Origin: Clostridia bacterium
Lineage (GTDB): Bacteria > Bacillota > Clostridia > TANB77 > CAG-508
Direction: 5' to 3'
Length of the DNA stretch: 64,000 nt
Assembly (NCBI GenBank): GCA_017625465.1
Contig: JAGAKS010000016.1
Location: 62,001 to 126,000, forward strand
Each line of letters begins with the position of its first letter. Positions within the stretch are counted from its first letter, which is position 1. Made by a program: the position numbers and the translations under genes. Below are positions 29,274-36,835 of the stretch, one piece after another. The notes below the pieces were generated by a model that was not told the origin of the DNA, searched no databases, and saw only the letters and a program-made list of their open reading frames with translations.

Positions 29274-29531
29274 TTATTTATCATCTGTAACATAACAATC
29301 GTATATAATTCTGTCTTTCTCCTCTTCAGTAAGTTCTCTATTTAAAGCAGTAATTCGAGATTTCATTATATCTACTGCTTTGTCTAAGGCTTTATCCAAT
29401 TTTTGGGTTGAAAATATTTTTTGCTGTAATGCAATTTCTTTTTGAATTTTTTCTTCTCTATCAGCATAAAAATATACTCCAATAGCTAGGCCTAAGACAA
29501 TTCCTAGCCCAAAATAAGTATATATTCCCAA
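29274..29531 (-). CDS. Small N-terminally anchored protein, unknown
   Basis: An 85-residue protein with a membrane helix at about residues 5-22 (YFGLGIVLGLAIGVYFYA) and a charged helical cytoplasmic tail ending TEEEKDRIIYDCYVTDDK. A GGAGGAG site lies 7 bases before a TTG at 29531, so I start there; an ATG at 29546 would overlap that site and have none of its own. A promoter lies just upstream. It is the first gene of the unit with the sigma factor and its membrane partner. Confidence 0.6.
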   Translation of the reverse strand: MGIYTYFGLGIVLGLAIGVYFYADREEKIQKEIALQQKIFSTQKLDKALDKAVDIMKSRITALNRELTEEEKDRIIYDCYVTDDK

Positions 29532-29565
29532 ATTTATCTCCTCCATTTTTCAGTGTCTCATTGAT

Positions 29566-29593
29566 ATTATACCACTAATTATAAAAAAGTGAA
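29566..29593 (-). promoter_or_regulatory. Promoter of the second ECF sigma operon
   Basis: Minus-strand -35 TTCACT (29593-29588), 16-base spacer, -10 TATAAT (29571-29566), about 35 bases before the first start codon. It looks like a housekeeping promoter rather than an autoregulated ECF one. Confidence 0.6.
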
Positions 29594-29631
29594 TACTAAA
29601 AATTAAAATTATATATTTCATTTTATAAACA

Positions 29632-29664
29632 AATAACGTTCTATGAAAAACATAGAACGCTATT
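29632..29664 (-). terminator. Terminator of the 29.7-31.7 kb unit
   Basis: A 14-pair stem (29632-29645 with 29651-29664) with a 5-base loop; one pair is a G-U wobble only in the minus-strand RNA, which indicates the direction. It lies just after the stop of the 535-residue gene. Confidence 0.7.
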
Positions 29665-29666
29665 AT

Positions 29667-31274
29667 TTATTTTTCTTCTTGTGCTTTTTCTTTTGAAATT
29701 TCTCTTTCTTGTGAATATAAAATAGATTCGCATATTGCAGTAGAAACAAATTTATCAAAAGCATCTCTTTTTTCGTTCCAATCGCCAAATTGGGATGAAA
29801 CTAGAGCAGTTTTCAATTCATCTATTGTCTCACGTTCTTCTTGAGAAGCTTCTTCAGAAATATTAAATATATCATCTTTGTTATTTTTATTACAATCAAA
29901 TATCGATACTACACACAATTTTTTCATAATTTCTTGATATGAAGGAGAAATATTAAATCCATTCTTCTTCATTTCTTCTAAAAAGACATCTACTTGCTTA
30001 CCATTTCCTTTTATTGATTGTGGCTCTATATCATTTACTACACTAGTCTTTTCACCTAAATCAGAAAGAATAGAACCAAAGCTTTGATAATTATCTTTCA
30101 ATTGATTCATTATATTTTGAACATCTTCTGGATTTGTAATCAAATGATTATCTCTTAATAACTTACTTAGCGATACTGCTTGATTTATACTTGCCAAAAG
30201 TTGCTCATCTTCATGAAAATAAGTATAAGTATGTGTACCTGTTTTAATTCCTTCTCTTGCCATTAGTTCATAATATTGTTGAGCACTTTCATCATTCATC
30301 CAATTCCACATACCAACATCTTCAGCACGATATCCTAATTGCGTCAAAAATGGTTGTGGAAATCCTAGCACATTTTCTCCTTCATAACCTAACACATGTG
30401 CTTTTGGATTAAAAATTTTTAATTTCTCAACTTCATTTTTAGGACACAAAATCCATGAGCGCTCTGTTAATTCTATACTTCCTCGTGTGAAAGTATCCAT
30501 TGGTGCTGCTCGACCAATTTTTTCATCAGGTATATCATCAAAAGGAATTAAAATTGCATATTCGCAATCATCCCAAGAACCATACATATGTGATGATACT
30601 TCATCATTCATAGCCATATGAACAGTATCTCGTGCTGATTTAAAAGAATATTCATATTCAATTCCATTTATCGTAATGTTTTCTGTGGATTCTACATTAG
30701 CATCTTTTGCTGATTTTATCATATTAGCAGTTGGTGGGTACTTAGTTTTATGAACTCCTATTAATGATGATTTCGAAGAATAATCTCTTGGATGAGAAAA
30801 CACACATTTATCTGCTTCAGAAAGTACGGGTTGAATACCATTACTCTCCAAAAGTTCTATCGCAGCTATGGGTGTAATTCCTATCTCATAAAGTGTTTTC
30901 GCTTTTTCTATTAAACTCATTTTTTCTCTAATTTCTCCAAGCTTTGCTTTTATTCCTGATTGTTCTAATTCATGTTCAACCCTTTTTTCTTCTTCGTCTA
31001 ATTCGCTTTTAACTTTGCTAATTAATTTTGGAAGTTCTGAAAATCTTTTAGATTGTTCTTTAAATTTTTTATAATCATTTCTTCTTGTAAGCCATTTTTC
31101 TAAAAAAGAAAATTCGCCTCTTATAGTTATTCCGTTTGACTGTTCAAACTCAAGTTCAAATAATTCACTACGTAATGCAGCTAATCTTTGTTTAACAAAT
31201 TTTTCATTTTCATCATATTGAACTTTTTGATTATTTAATTCTTCTAATTTTATTTTTTTTACTTCGTCTATCAT
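29667..31274 (-). CDS. Large cytoplasmic protein of unknown function
   Basis: A 535-residue soluble protein with a coiled coil over about residues 5-125 (charged, Glu/Lys-rich, heptad-like) and a mixed globular part after 130 with HPRDYSSKSSLIGVHKTKYP, MYGSWDDCEYAILIPFDDIP and GTHTYTYFHEDEQLLASIN. I recognise no catalytic motif. It has an ATG start and terminator and is 12 bases after the 142-residue orphan, so the two form one unit. A clustered unknown pair like this may be lineage-specific. Confidence 0.55.
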   Translation of the reverse strand: MIDEVKKIKLEELNNQKVQYDENEKFVKQRLAALRSELFELEFEQSNGITIRGEFSFLEKWLTRRNDYKKFKEQSKRFSELPKLISKVKSELDEEEKRVEHELEQSGIKAKLGEIREKMSLIEKAKTLYEIGITPIAAIELLESNGIQPVLSEADKCVFSHPRDYSSKSSLIGVHKTKYPPTANMIKSAKDANVESTENITINGIEYEYSFKSARDTVHMAMNDEVSSHMYGSWDDCEYAILIPFDDIPDEKIGRAAPMDTFTRGSIELTERSWILCPKNEVEKLKIFNPKAHVLGYEGENVLGFPQPFLTQLGYRAEDVGMWNWMNDESAQQYYELMAREGIKTGTHTYTYFHEDEQLLASINQAVSLSKLLRDNHLITNPEDVQNIMNQLKDNYQSFGSILSDLGEKTSVVNDIEPQSIKGNGKQVDVFLEEMKKNGFNISPSYQEIMKKLCVVSIFDCNKNNKDDIFNISEEASQEERETIDELKTALVSSQFGDWNEKRDAFDKFVSTAICESILYSQEREISKEKAQEEK

Positions 31275-31286
31275 TTTCTATCTTCC

Positions 31287-31715
31287 TTAATCTGTTATAT
31301 ATTTTATATTAATATTATAAATTCCCTTTAAATCCAAAGGATTTCTTAATATTATTCCAAACTTTTGATAACAAGCAATTTCATCAACATATATTTCTTT
31401 TATAAGATCATAAATGTTGCTCAATATAACACTCTCATCTGTAAACTTTAAATTTTTATATGGATTTATGCTTAAATCTAATTTATTATAACCTTTTAAA
31501 TCAGGAATATAATCAGCCATTGTTTTTTGTTTTTTAAATATAATTAAATATTCTAATTTTCTATCATATTTTATATTAAAGTGTATTACTATTTCATCAT
31601 CTTTTTTCTCTTCGATAAAATAAAATCTTAAATTTTTATCAAAGTCATCATGAAATTTTAATGCACCTTTTTTTAGAATTTCTATTATTTTATCTATACT
31701 CTCTTCTTTGTTCAT
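31287..31715 (-). CDS. Small cytoplasmic protein of unknown function
   Basis: A 142-residue protein, very Ile/Lys/Asp-rich, with alternating strands and helices (FYFIEEKKDDEIVIHFNIKY). No membrane segment and no recognised motif. It directly precedes the 535-residue orphan on the same strand. Confidence 0.5.
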   Translation of the reverse strand: MNKEESIDKIIEILKKGALKFHDDFDKNLRFYFIEEKKDDEIVIHFNIKYDRKLEYLIIFKKQKTMADYIPDLKGYNKLDLSINPYKNLKFTDESVILSNIYDLIKEIYVDEIACYQKFGIILRNPLDLKGIYNINIKYITD

Positions 31716-31801
31716 TAGTTTTATTCTCCCTTAAATAGATTATTTATATTATATCTTTTAGATTATTTTTTTACAATATATATATATTTAAATTTTTATA
31801 C

Positions 31802-31829
31802 AAAAAAATCATAGCCAAGCTATGATTTT
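31802..31829 (-). terminator. Terminator on the minus strand beside the structured RNA locus
   Basis: A perfect 11-pair stem (31805-31815 with 31819-31829) with a 3-base loop and seven U following on the minus strand. No intact minus-strand gene precedes it; it overlaps the end of a 30-codon open remnant. Confidence 0.7.
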
Positions 31830-31901
31830 ATCTGGTGCATCTAAATAGTTATTTACAACTTTTTTGAATTTAATGGCGCTGATATATAGATTATCAGATT
31901 T
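31809..31901 (-). pseudogene. Possible C-terminal remnant of a lost gene
   Basis: A 30-codon open stretch without a start codon, reading KSDNLYISAIKFKKVVNNYL and ending DKIIAWL with a TGA inside the terminator stem. Protein-like composition and a stop inside a good terminator suggest the tail of a former gene. A stop lies immediately upstream in the same frame. Short length makes this uncertain. Confidence 0.25.
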
Positions 31902-31943
31902 TTAAACAAAAAGCAAAAATGCGAAAATTTGTTTTTGTTTCTA

Positions 31944-31972
31944 TTGATTTATACTAATGGGTATGATATACT
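31944..31972 (+). promoter_or_regulatory. Promoter of the structured RNA / small peptide
   Basis: Plus-strand -35 TTGATT (31944-31949), 17-base spacer, -10 TATACT (31967-31972). Transcription would start near 31979, exactly where the 5' arm of the long-range stem begins. Confidence 0.75.
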
Positions 31973-31979
31973 TTCAAAC

Positions 31980-32267
31980 ATAGGAAATGAACATAGTAGT
32001 AGATATGTGTTACCACTGCACTTGATAACTTTTGTTATCAGAAAGTGAGGTGGTGTTTATGAGTTTCATACTTTTTTTAATATATGCCTTAATGGTATCA
32101 TCAACAATAAACGTAACCTTATTGACGATTTTATACATAAAATATGTAAATTCAATTATAAATAAGGAATAAAAATAACAACACATTCCACTATGCCAAT
32201 ATTGCGAATGTGTTGTTATACTTTTATGTAGTGGTAACCGCATTCACTGCGGTTATTCATTTCCTAT
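31980..32267 (+). ncRNA. Highly structured RNA with embedded small ORF (type I toxin mRNA-like)
   Basis: The two ends pair perfectly over 12 bases (31980-31991 with 32256-32267). A second long-range pairing GTTACCACT (32009-32017) with AGTGGTAAC (32230-32238) is possible. Local hairpins: a 7-pair stem at 32023-32029/32034-32040 extended by CACTT/AAGTG and ACCAC/GTGGT so that it buries the ribosome binding site of the small ORF; a perfect 14-pair stem at 32175-32188/32206-32219; and 32236-32241/32249-32254. End-to-end pairing, a hidden ribosome binding site and a small hydrophobic ORF are the hallmarks of type I toxin messages. I know no named family that it matches. Confidence 0.6.
32059..32172 (+). 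CDS. 37-residue hydrophobic peptide, possible type I toxin
   Basis: Sequence begins MSFILFLIYALMVSSTINVT and ends LYIKYVNSIINKE: one membrane helix of about 25 residues and a short polar, slightly basic tail. This resembles small membrane-acting type I toxins in size and layout. A strong GAGGTGG site lies 5 bases before the ATG but is paired in the predicted hairpin at 32012-32054. No antisense RNA is proven; a minus-strand terminator at 31802-31829 would fit one made from the opposite strand. Toxicity is inference. Confidence 0.5.
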   Translation: MSFILFLIYALMVSSTINVTLLTILYIKYVNSIINKE

Positions 32268-32344
32268 ATTTATTATACACAGATAATTAAAATTTGTCAA
32301 ATAAATTATTACAAGTTTATATTTCGAGTCCCACTCATATAACT

Positions 32345-32375
32345 AAAAAAAGAGTTCTCCTTCGAGAACTCTTTT
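32345..32375 (-). terminator. Terminator after tRNA-Leu
   Basis: A 9-pair stem (32351-32359 with 32364-32372), extended by three A-U pairs, with a CTTC-type loop and a U run on the minus strand. It begins 2 bases after the tRNA CCA end. Confidence 0.85.
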
Positions 32376-32376
32376 A

Positions 32377-32459
32377 TGGTGCCGATGGTGGGACTCGAAC
32401 CCACATGGTTTCCCGCACGATTTTGAGTCGTGTGCGTCTGCCAGTTCCGCCACATCGGC
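32377..32459 (-). tRNA. tRNA-Leu (anticodon CAA)
   Basis: Acceptor stem GCCGATG pairs with CATCGGC, discriminator A and encoded CCA. The anticodon stem CACGA/TCGTG encloses the loop CTCAAAA, giving anticodon CAA (reads UUG). A long variable arm is present, as in class II tRNAs, and the T arm is GTGGG TTCGAGT CCCAC. It is followed by its own terminator. Confidence 0.95.
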
Positions 32460-32539
32460 ATTACTTAATTATAATAGCATAAAAAAAATTATTTGTCTAT
32501 ATTTTTTTAATTTATTTTACTCTTTATCATAAACGCAGG

Positions 32540-32564
32540 GAAAGCCAGGGGCTACCTGGCTTTC
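32540..32564 (-). terminator. GC-rich hairpin at the end of the acetyltransferase gene
   Basis: A perfect 10-pair stem (32540-32549 with 32555-32564) with a 5-base loop, touching the stop codon. Its GC content is high for this window. No good U run follows, so termination strength is uncertain. Confidence 0.55.
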
Positions 32565-33061
32565 TAGTTCCTAACTTTGCGAAGATAAGATGTAGAAATT
32601 CGTTCTTTAAATCCCGATTCTTTCATCAAAGATATAGCTTCTGTAAACGCGCAAACATCGATAGTTTTTATTTGTGGCTGCATAAGTACCCAATCCGTCA
32701 CTTGTTCTACTATTCGTTGTGACTGATATTGTTGGATAATGTTTAACCGTTCTAATTTCCACCGATTTTTCTGAATTTTAAAAAGTTTCGCAAATCCTAT
32801 AATTTCAGTTTTTTCTTCAACAAGATATATTCTGTAATTGTTTAAATCTGCTAACTCTTCTTCATATTGTTCACGTGTTAAGATGGAATCTTCAAGGATT
32901 GAATTCATTGTTTCTTCATCAAACATGTCATTCTCTTCGCTATCCTGCTGAGGTTTTACTTCGCTTTCGAGTGATGCTGGATATAATACACTAATATCAT
33001 CATCTTCGTAAAGCATTTTATATACCTCAAAGTCTTGTGGTGTTGCTAATCTAATCCGCAT
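32564..33061 (-). CDS. GNAT-family acetyltransferase-like protein, compositionally atypical
   Basis: A 165-residue protein starting MRIRLATPQDFEVYKMLYED, as GNAT enzymes do, with IIGFAKLFKI and KLERLNIIQQYQSQRIVEQV matching the strand and acetyl-CoA-binding helix region, and a final MKESGFKE element. Residues 25-65 form an acidic insert. The gene is richer in C and G than its neighbours and uses CGG for Arg2, Arg100 and Arg105, while native genes here avoid CGG. With its GC-rich hairpin and position beside a tRNA gene, recent acquisition is likely. The substrate is unknown. Confidence 0.75.
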   Translation of the reverse strand: MRIRLATPQDFEVYKMLYEDDDISVLYPASLESEVKPQQDSEENDMFDEETMNSILEDSILTREQYEEELADLNNYRIYLVEEKTEIIGFAKLFKIQKNRWKLERLNIIQQYQSQRIVEQVTDWVLMQPQIKTIDVCAFTEAISLMKESGFKERISTSYLRKVRN

Positions 33062-33128
33062 GTACTTTACCTCGACTTTCCTATTTTTTTACACCTTAAA
33101 TTATATCACAGTTAACATAAAAAATCAA

Positions 33129-33172
33129 ATAACCCTACATATCAAACCTTTAAGTTCAATATTTAGGGTTAT
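33129..33172 (-). terminator. Possible terminator of clpX
   Basis: Stem ATAACCCTA (33129-33137) with TAGGGTTAT (33164-33172), 26-base loop, then a U-rich tract (UUGAUUUUUU) on the minus strand. The loop is long, so this is tentative. Confidence 0.4.
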
Positions 33173-33183
33173 ATTTCTCTTTC

Positions 33184-34482
33184 TTATGCAGTTTCTTCGT
33201 TATTAGATTTTGATTTGGTTTTTTTGCGCATTTTAATTGGCTCTTTTTTCTTGTTTTCATCTATAACAATTTCTGGTGCAACTTTCTTTTCAACACATTC
33301 TCGTGTTATTGTACATTTTGTAATTTGCGGATTTGATGGAATATCGTACATAATATCTCTCATAATTTCTTCTATTATTGAACGAAGACCTCTTGCACCT
33401 GTATTTCTTTCTATTGCCTTATCTACTATAATTTCTAAAGCTTCAGGAGCAAATTCTAATTCTACTCCATCAAGTTCTACAAGTTTTTTGTATTGTTTTA
33501 CTAAAGCATTTTTAGGTTTTGTTACAATTTCTATTAAAGCTTCTCTAGTTAAACCTTCTAAAGTTGCAATTATTGGTAATCTACCAACAAACTCTGGTAT
33601 CATACCAAATTTTAATAAATCTTGTGGCAACAATTCTTTAAATATCTCTGTTTTATTTATATCTTTATTACTTTCGATAGTTGCTCCAAATCCTATAGAT
33701 TTTTTGCCTAATCTGTCTTTGATAATATGCTCTAAACCTTCAAAAGCTCCTCCGCAAATAAATAATATATTTGTAGTATCAATTTGTAAGAACTCTTGAT
33801 GTGGATGCTTTCTTCCACCTTGTGGTGGTACAGAAGCTTTTGTTCCTTCTATAATTTTAAGTAAAGCTTGTTGAACGCCTTCACCACTAACATCTCTAGT
33901 AATAGATGGGTTCTCAGATTTACGTGAAATTTTATCAATTTCATCTATATATATAATTCCACGTTCTGCTTTTTCAATATCAAAATTAGCAGATTGTATT
34001 AATTTTAAAAGTATATTTTCAACATCCTCACCTACATATCCAGCTTCTGTAAGTGTTGTAGCATCTGCTATTGCAAATGGAACATTTAACACCTTAGCTA
34101 GAGTTTGAGCAAGTAAAGTTTTTCCACAACCAGTTGGACCTAATAGTAATATGTTGCTTTTTTGAATTTCAACGTCATCCATTAAATCCAAATTATTTAT
34201 TCTTTTATAATGATTATATACAGCAACAGAAAGTGTTTTTTTAGCTTCCTCTTGACCAATAACATATTCATCTAAAACTTTTTTTATTTCTGCTGGACTT
34301 GGTATATTATCTAATTCTTCAGCAGTAATTTCTTCAAAATTTTCTTCATCTATAATGTCTGTACATAAAGAAACACATTCATCACAAATAAATACTCCAG
34401 GACCTGCAATTATTTTTTTCACAGCTTCTTGTGGTTTGCCACAAAAAGAACAACGTACATTTTTATTATCGTTTTTTGCCAT
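33184..34482 (-). CDS. clpX: ATP-dependent protease ATP-binding subunit ClpX
   Basis: A 432-residue AAA+ unfoldase that feeds ClpP. The N-terminal zinc-binding domain has cysteines 11, 14, 33 and 36 (CSFC and CDEC). Walker A GPTGCGKT is at 115-122 and Walker [10 protein letters not shown] near 175-183. The pore loop GYVGEDVEN and the ClpP-contacting IGF loop (KKSIGFGA) are present. The C-terminal tail is Lys-rich. It follows clpP by 18 bases in the usual tig-clpP-clpX order. Confidence 0.97.
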   Translation of the reverse strand: MAKNDNKNVRCSFCGKPQEAVKKIIAGPGVFICDECVSLCTDIIDEENFEEITAEELDNIPSPAEIKKVLDEYVIGQEEAKKTLSVAVYNHYKRINNLDLMDDVEIQKSNILLLGPTGCGKTLLAQTLAKVLNVPFAIADATTLTEAGYVGEDVENILLKLIQSANFDIEKAERGIIYIDEIDKISRKSENPSITRDVSGEGVQQALLKIIEGTKASVPPQGGRKHPHQEFLQIDTTNILFICGGAFEGLEHIIKDRLGKKSIGFGATIESNKDINKTEIFKELLPQDLLKFGMIPEFVGRLPIIATLEGLTREALIEIVTKPKNALVKQYKKLVELDGVELEFAPEALEIIVDKAIERNTGARGLRSIIEEIMRDIMYDIPSNPQITKCTITRECVEKKVAPEIVIDENKKKEPIKMRKKTKSKSNNEETA

Positions 34483-34499
34483 TATTTCACCTCGATTTT

Positions 34500-35102
34500 T
34501 TAAGCTCTTTTATCTAATATTCCGTCTATTAAACCATAAGCTAGCGCTTGTTCAGCTGTCATATAGTTATCTCTTTCAGTATCTTTTTCAATTGTTTCTA
34601 ATGTTTGACCTGTTCTCTCGCTTAATAATTTATTTAATTTTTCTCTTGTTCTAACCATATGTTCTGCATGTATTTTAATTTCTGTAGTTTGACCAGAAAT
34701 TCCGCCACCACCGATTAATGGTTGGTGAATTAAAATCTCAGCATTTGGTGTAGCATATCTCTTTCCTTTTTCTCCAGAAGCCAAAAGTACAGCTCCCATA
34801 CTTGCAGCCATCCCTACACAAATTGTAGATACTGGACATTTAATATAATTAATTGTGTCTACGATTGCCATTCCATCTGTAATAGATCCTCCTGGGCTGT
34901 TTATGTAAAGATGTATTTCTTTATCTGGGTCTTCTGACTCTAAAAATAGTAATTGTGCAACTACTAAACTAGCAGATGCTGGATTAACATCCTCTGCTAA
35001 AAATATAATTCTATCTTTTAATAATCTTGAAAAAATATCGTAAGATCTTTCTCCTCTACTTGTTTGTTCAATGACATAAGGTACTAAACTATTGTCTATC
35101 AT
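34500..35102 (-). CDS. clpP: ATP-dependent Clp protease proteolytic subunit
   Basis: A 200-residue serine protease subunit. The catalytic triad is Ser101 (MAASMGAV), His126 (LIHQPLIGG) and Asp174 in [10 protein letters not shown]. Length matches ClpP. ATG start with a good ribosome binding site. It lies between tig and clpX. Confidence 0.97.
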   Translation of the reverse strand: MIDNSLVPYVIEQTSRGERSYDIFSRLLKDRIIFLAEDVNPASASLVVAQLLFLESEDPDKEIHLYINSPGGSITDGMAIVDTINYIKCPVSTICVGMAASMGAVLLASGEKGKRYATPNAEILIHQPLIGGGGISGQTTEIKIHAEHMVRTREKLNKLLSERTGQTLETIEKDTERDNYMTAEQALAYGLIDGILDKRA

Positions 35103-35221
35103 TATTTATCAATCCTTTCGTTTATAAATATTTTATCAAAGTTTACTATATACTAAAAGTATCTTTTTTTCAATATCTTATATTAAAAAACTTTGTTTTT
35201 TCTTTCCTATTTTTCGACAAA

Positions 35222-35253
35222 AAAAGAGTATTCTAAAAATTGAATACTCTTTT
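35222..35253 (-). terminator. Terminator of tig
   Basis: A perfect 12-pair stem (35222-35233 with 35242-35253), 8-base loop, with an A run on the plus side giving U residues in the minus transcript. It separates tig from clpP, so clpPX needs its own promoter. Confidence 0.8.
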
Positions 35254-35273
35254 AAGGTATATGAATAGACTAA

Positions 35274-36692
35274 TTATTCTGCTTTTTTAGTTGATTTCTT
35301 TGTAGTTGTTTTTTTAGCTGGTTCTTTTTCAGCTTTTTCAGTTTTTTCTTTAGCTGTTGTCTTTTTGGCAGAAGTTTTTGTAGCTTTTTCTTCTTTCTTT
35401 TCAGCTACTTCTTTAACTTTAGCATTATCTACTATATAATTAATTGCTTTTTCAGATTTTAAACTTTCATTAATTCTTGTAATTAATTCTTCGTTAGACT
35501 TTAATTCTTCAGCATCTCTACCATACATTGTAGCTAATTCTTCAAGTTTATCTGTAACTTCTTTATCTTCTACTGTTAATTTAGCATCTTTATAAACTGC
35601 TTCTAGAACTAATTTCATTTTTGCAGAAGTTGTAGCTGCTTCTTTGTTATCATTTTTGAAATCTTCCATTGTTTTACCAATCATTTGAAGATATTGTTCA
35701 AATGTAACTCCTTGATATGATAATCTTCTGTTCATATCATCAGCCATTCCTTCTAATTCTAATTCAATCATTCCTGATGGAATTTCTACTTCTGAATCAT
35801 CTGAAACTGTTTTTACAGCTGTTTCTTCTAATTCACTTTTTGCTTTATTATCTTGTTCTTCTTGTAATTTTTTCTTTGTATCAGCTTTTAATTCTGCTAA
35901 AGTATCAAATTCACTAACATCTTTAGCAAATTCATCATCTATTTTTGGTAATTCTTTGCTTTTAATTTCATGTAATGTAACTTTAAATACTGCATCTTGT
36001 CCAGCTAATTCTTTAGAAAAATATTCGTCTGGGAATTTAACTTTAACATCTTTTACTTCGTCGATTTTCATTCCTTCAACTTGATCTTCAAATCCAGGAA
36101 TAAAAGAACCGCTTCCAAGTTCTAATTCATGATTTTCTGCTGTTCCACCTTCAAATTTTTCTCCATTAACAGAACCTTCAAAATCGATAACTGCAACATC
36201 ACCTTTTTTAGCTGCTCTATCTGTAACTGAAACCATTCTAGCATTTCTTTCTGCCATACGGTTAATTTCGTTGTCAACTGCTTCATCTGTAACTGCATAT
36301 ACAGTTTTTTCTAAAGCAACACCTTTGTATTTACCAAGTTTTACTTCTGGTTTTGTTTGAACAACAGCTGTAAAAATTAAATCTTTACCTTTACCAATTT
36401 GAACAACATCAATATCTGGTTTGCTAACTACTTCTAGTTTTTCTGATTTAATAGCTTCATCATAAACTTTTGGTACTACTTCGTTAAAAGCATCTTCAAA
36501 GAATATTTCTTCGCCATAAAATTTTTCAACTATGTTCATTGGTGCTTTACCTTTTCTGAAACCAGGAATGTTGAAATATTTTGCATTTTTTGTGAAAACT
36601 GTTTTCATAGCTTCATCAAATACTTTTGCTTCAACTGTAAATTCTAATTTCAATTCGTTTTTGTTTTCTGTCTTTTCAACTTTTACACTCAT
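35274..36692 (-). CDS. tig: Trigger factor
   Basis: A 472-residue ribosome-bound chaperone and prolyl isomerase. The N-terminal ribosome-binding domain has the FRKGKAP signature near residues 44-50, the FKBP-type domain lies at about 155-240 (GDVAVIDFEGSVNG), and the helical C-terminal domain follows. The extreme C terminus (from about 430) is a Lys/Thr/Ala/Glu-rich tail not found in most trigger factors. The ATG at 36692 is used because GGAGGA lies just upstream; an in-frame TTG at 36707 would include that site. Confidence 0.95.
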   Translation of the reverse strand: MSVKVEKTENKNELKLEFTVEAKVFDEAMKTVFTKNAKYFNIPGFRKGKAPMNIVEKFYGEEIFFEDAFNEVVPKVYDEAIKSEKLEVVSKPDIDVVQIGKGKDLIFTAVVQTKPEVKLGKYKGVALEKTVYAVTDEAVDNEINRMAERNARMVSVTDRAAKKGDVAVIDFEGSVNGEKFEGGTAENHELELGSGSFIPGFEDQVEGMKIDEVKDVKVKFPDEYFSKELAGQDAVFKVTLHEIKSKELPKIDDEFAKDVSEFDTLAELKADTKKKLQEEQDNKAKSELEETAVKTVSDDSEVEIPSGMIELELEGMADDMNRRLSYQGVTFEQYLQMIGKTMEDFKNDNKEAATTSAKMKLVLEAVYKDAKLTVEDKEVTDKLEELATMYGRDAEELKSNEELITRINESLKSEKAINYIVDNAKVKEVAEKKEEKATKTSAKKTTAKEKTEKAEKEPAKKTTTKKSTKKAE

Positions 36693-36782
36693 TTTATATT
36701 CCTCCAAAATTATTATAAACTCTTTTAAACATAAGCCTTTATATTATATCACACTTTTATCAAAATGCAAGCCTTTTAAGAC

Positions 36783-36812
36783 AAAAAAAGGTAAACCAAA
36801 ACGGTTTACCTT
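36783..36812 (-). terminator. Terminator of pfkA
   Basis: A perfect 10-pair stem (36788-36797 with 36803-36812), AAAAC loop, followed by UUUUU on the minus strand. Confidence 0.85.
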
Positions 36813-36835
36813 AAAAATATAAATAATTTTGTATT

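Noticed and set aside
32010..32243. A 77-codon minus-strand frame
   Set aside because: It is the complement of the structured RNA and small peptide gene, has no ribosome binding site, and its composition is explained by the hairpins.
32321..32340. A second tRNA gene near tRNA-Leu
   Set aside because: Only a T-arm-like 12-mer is present, with no acceptor or anticodon stems.
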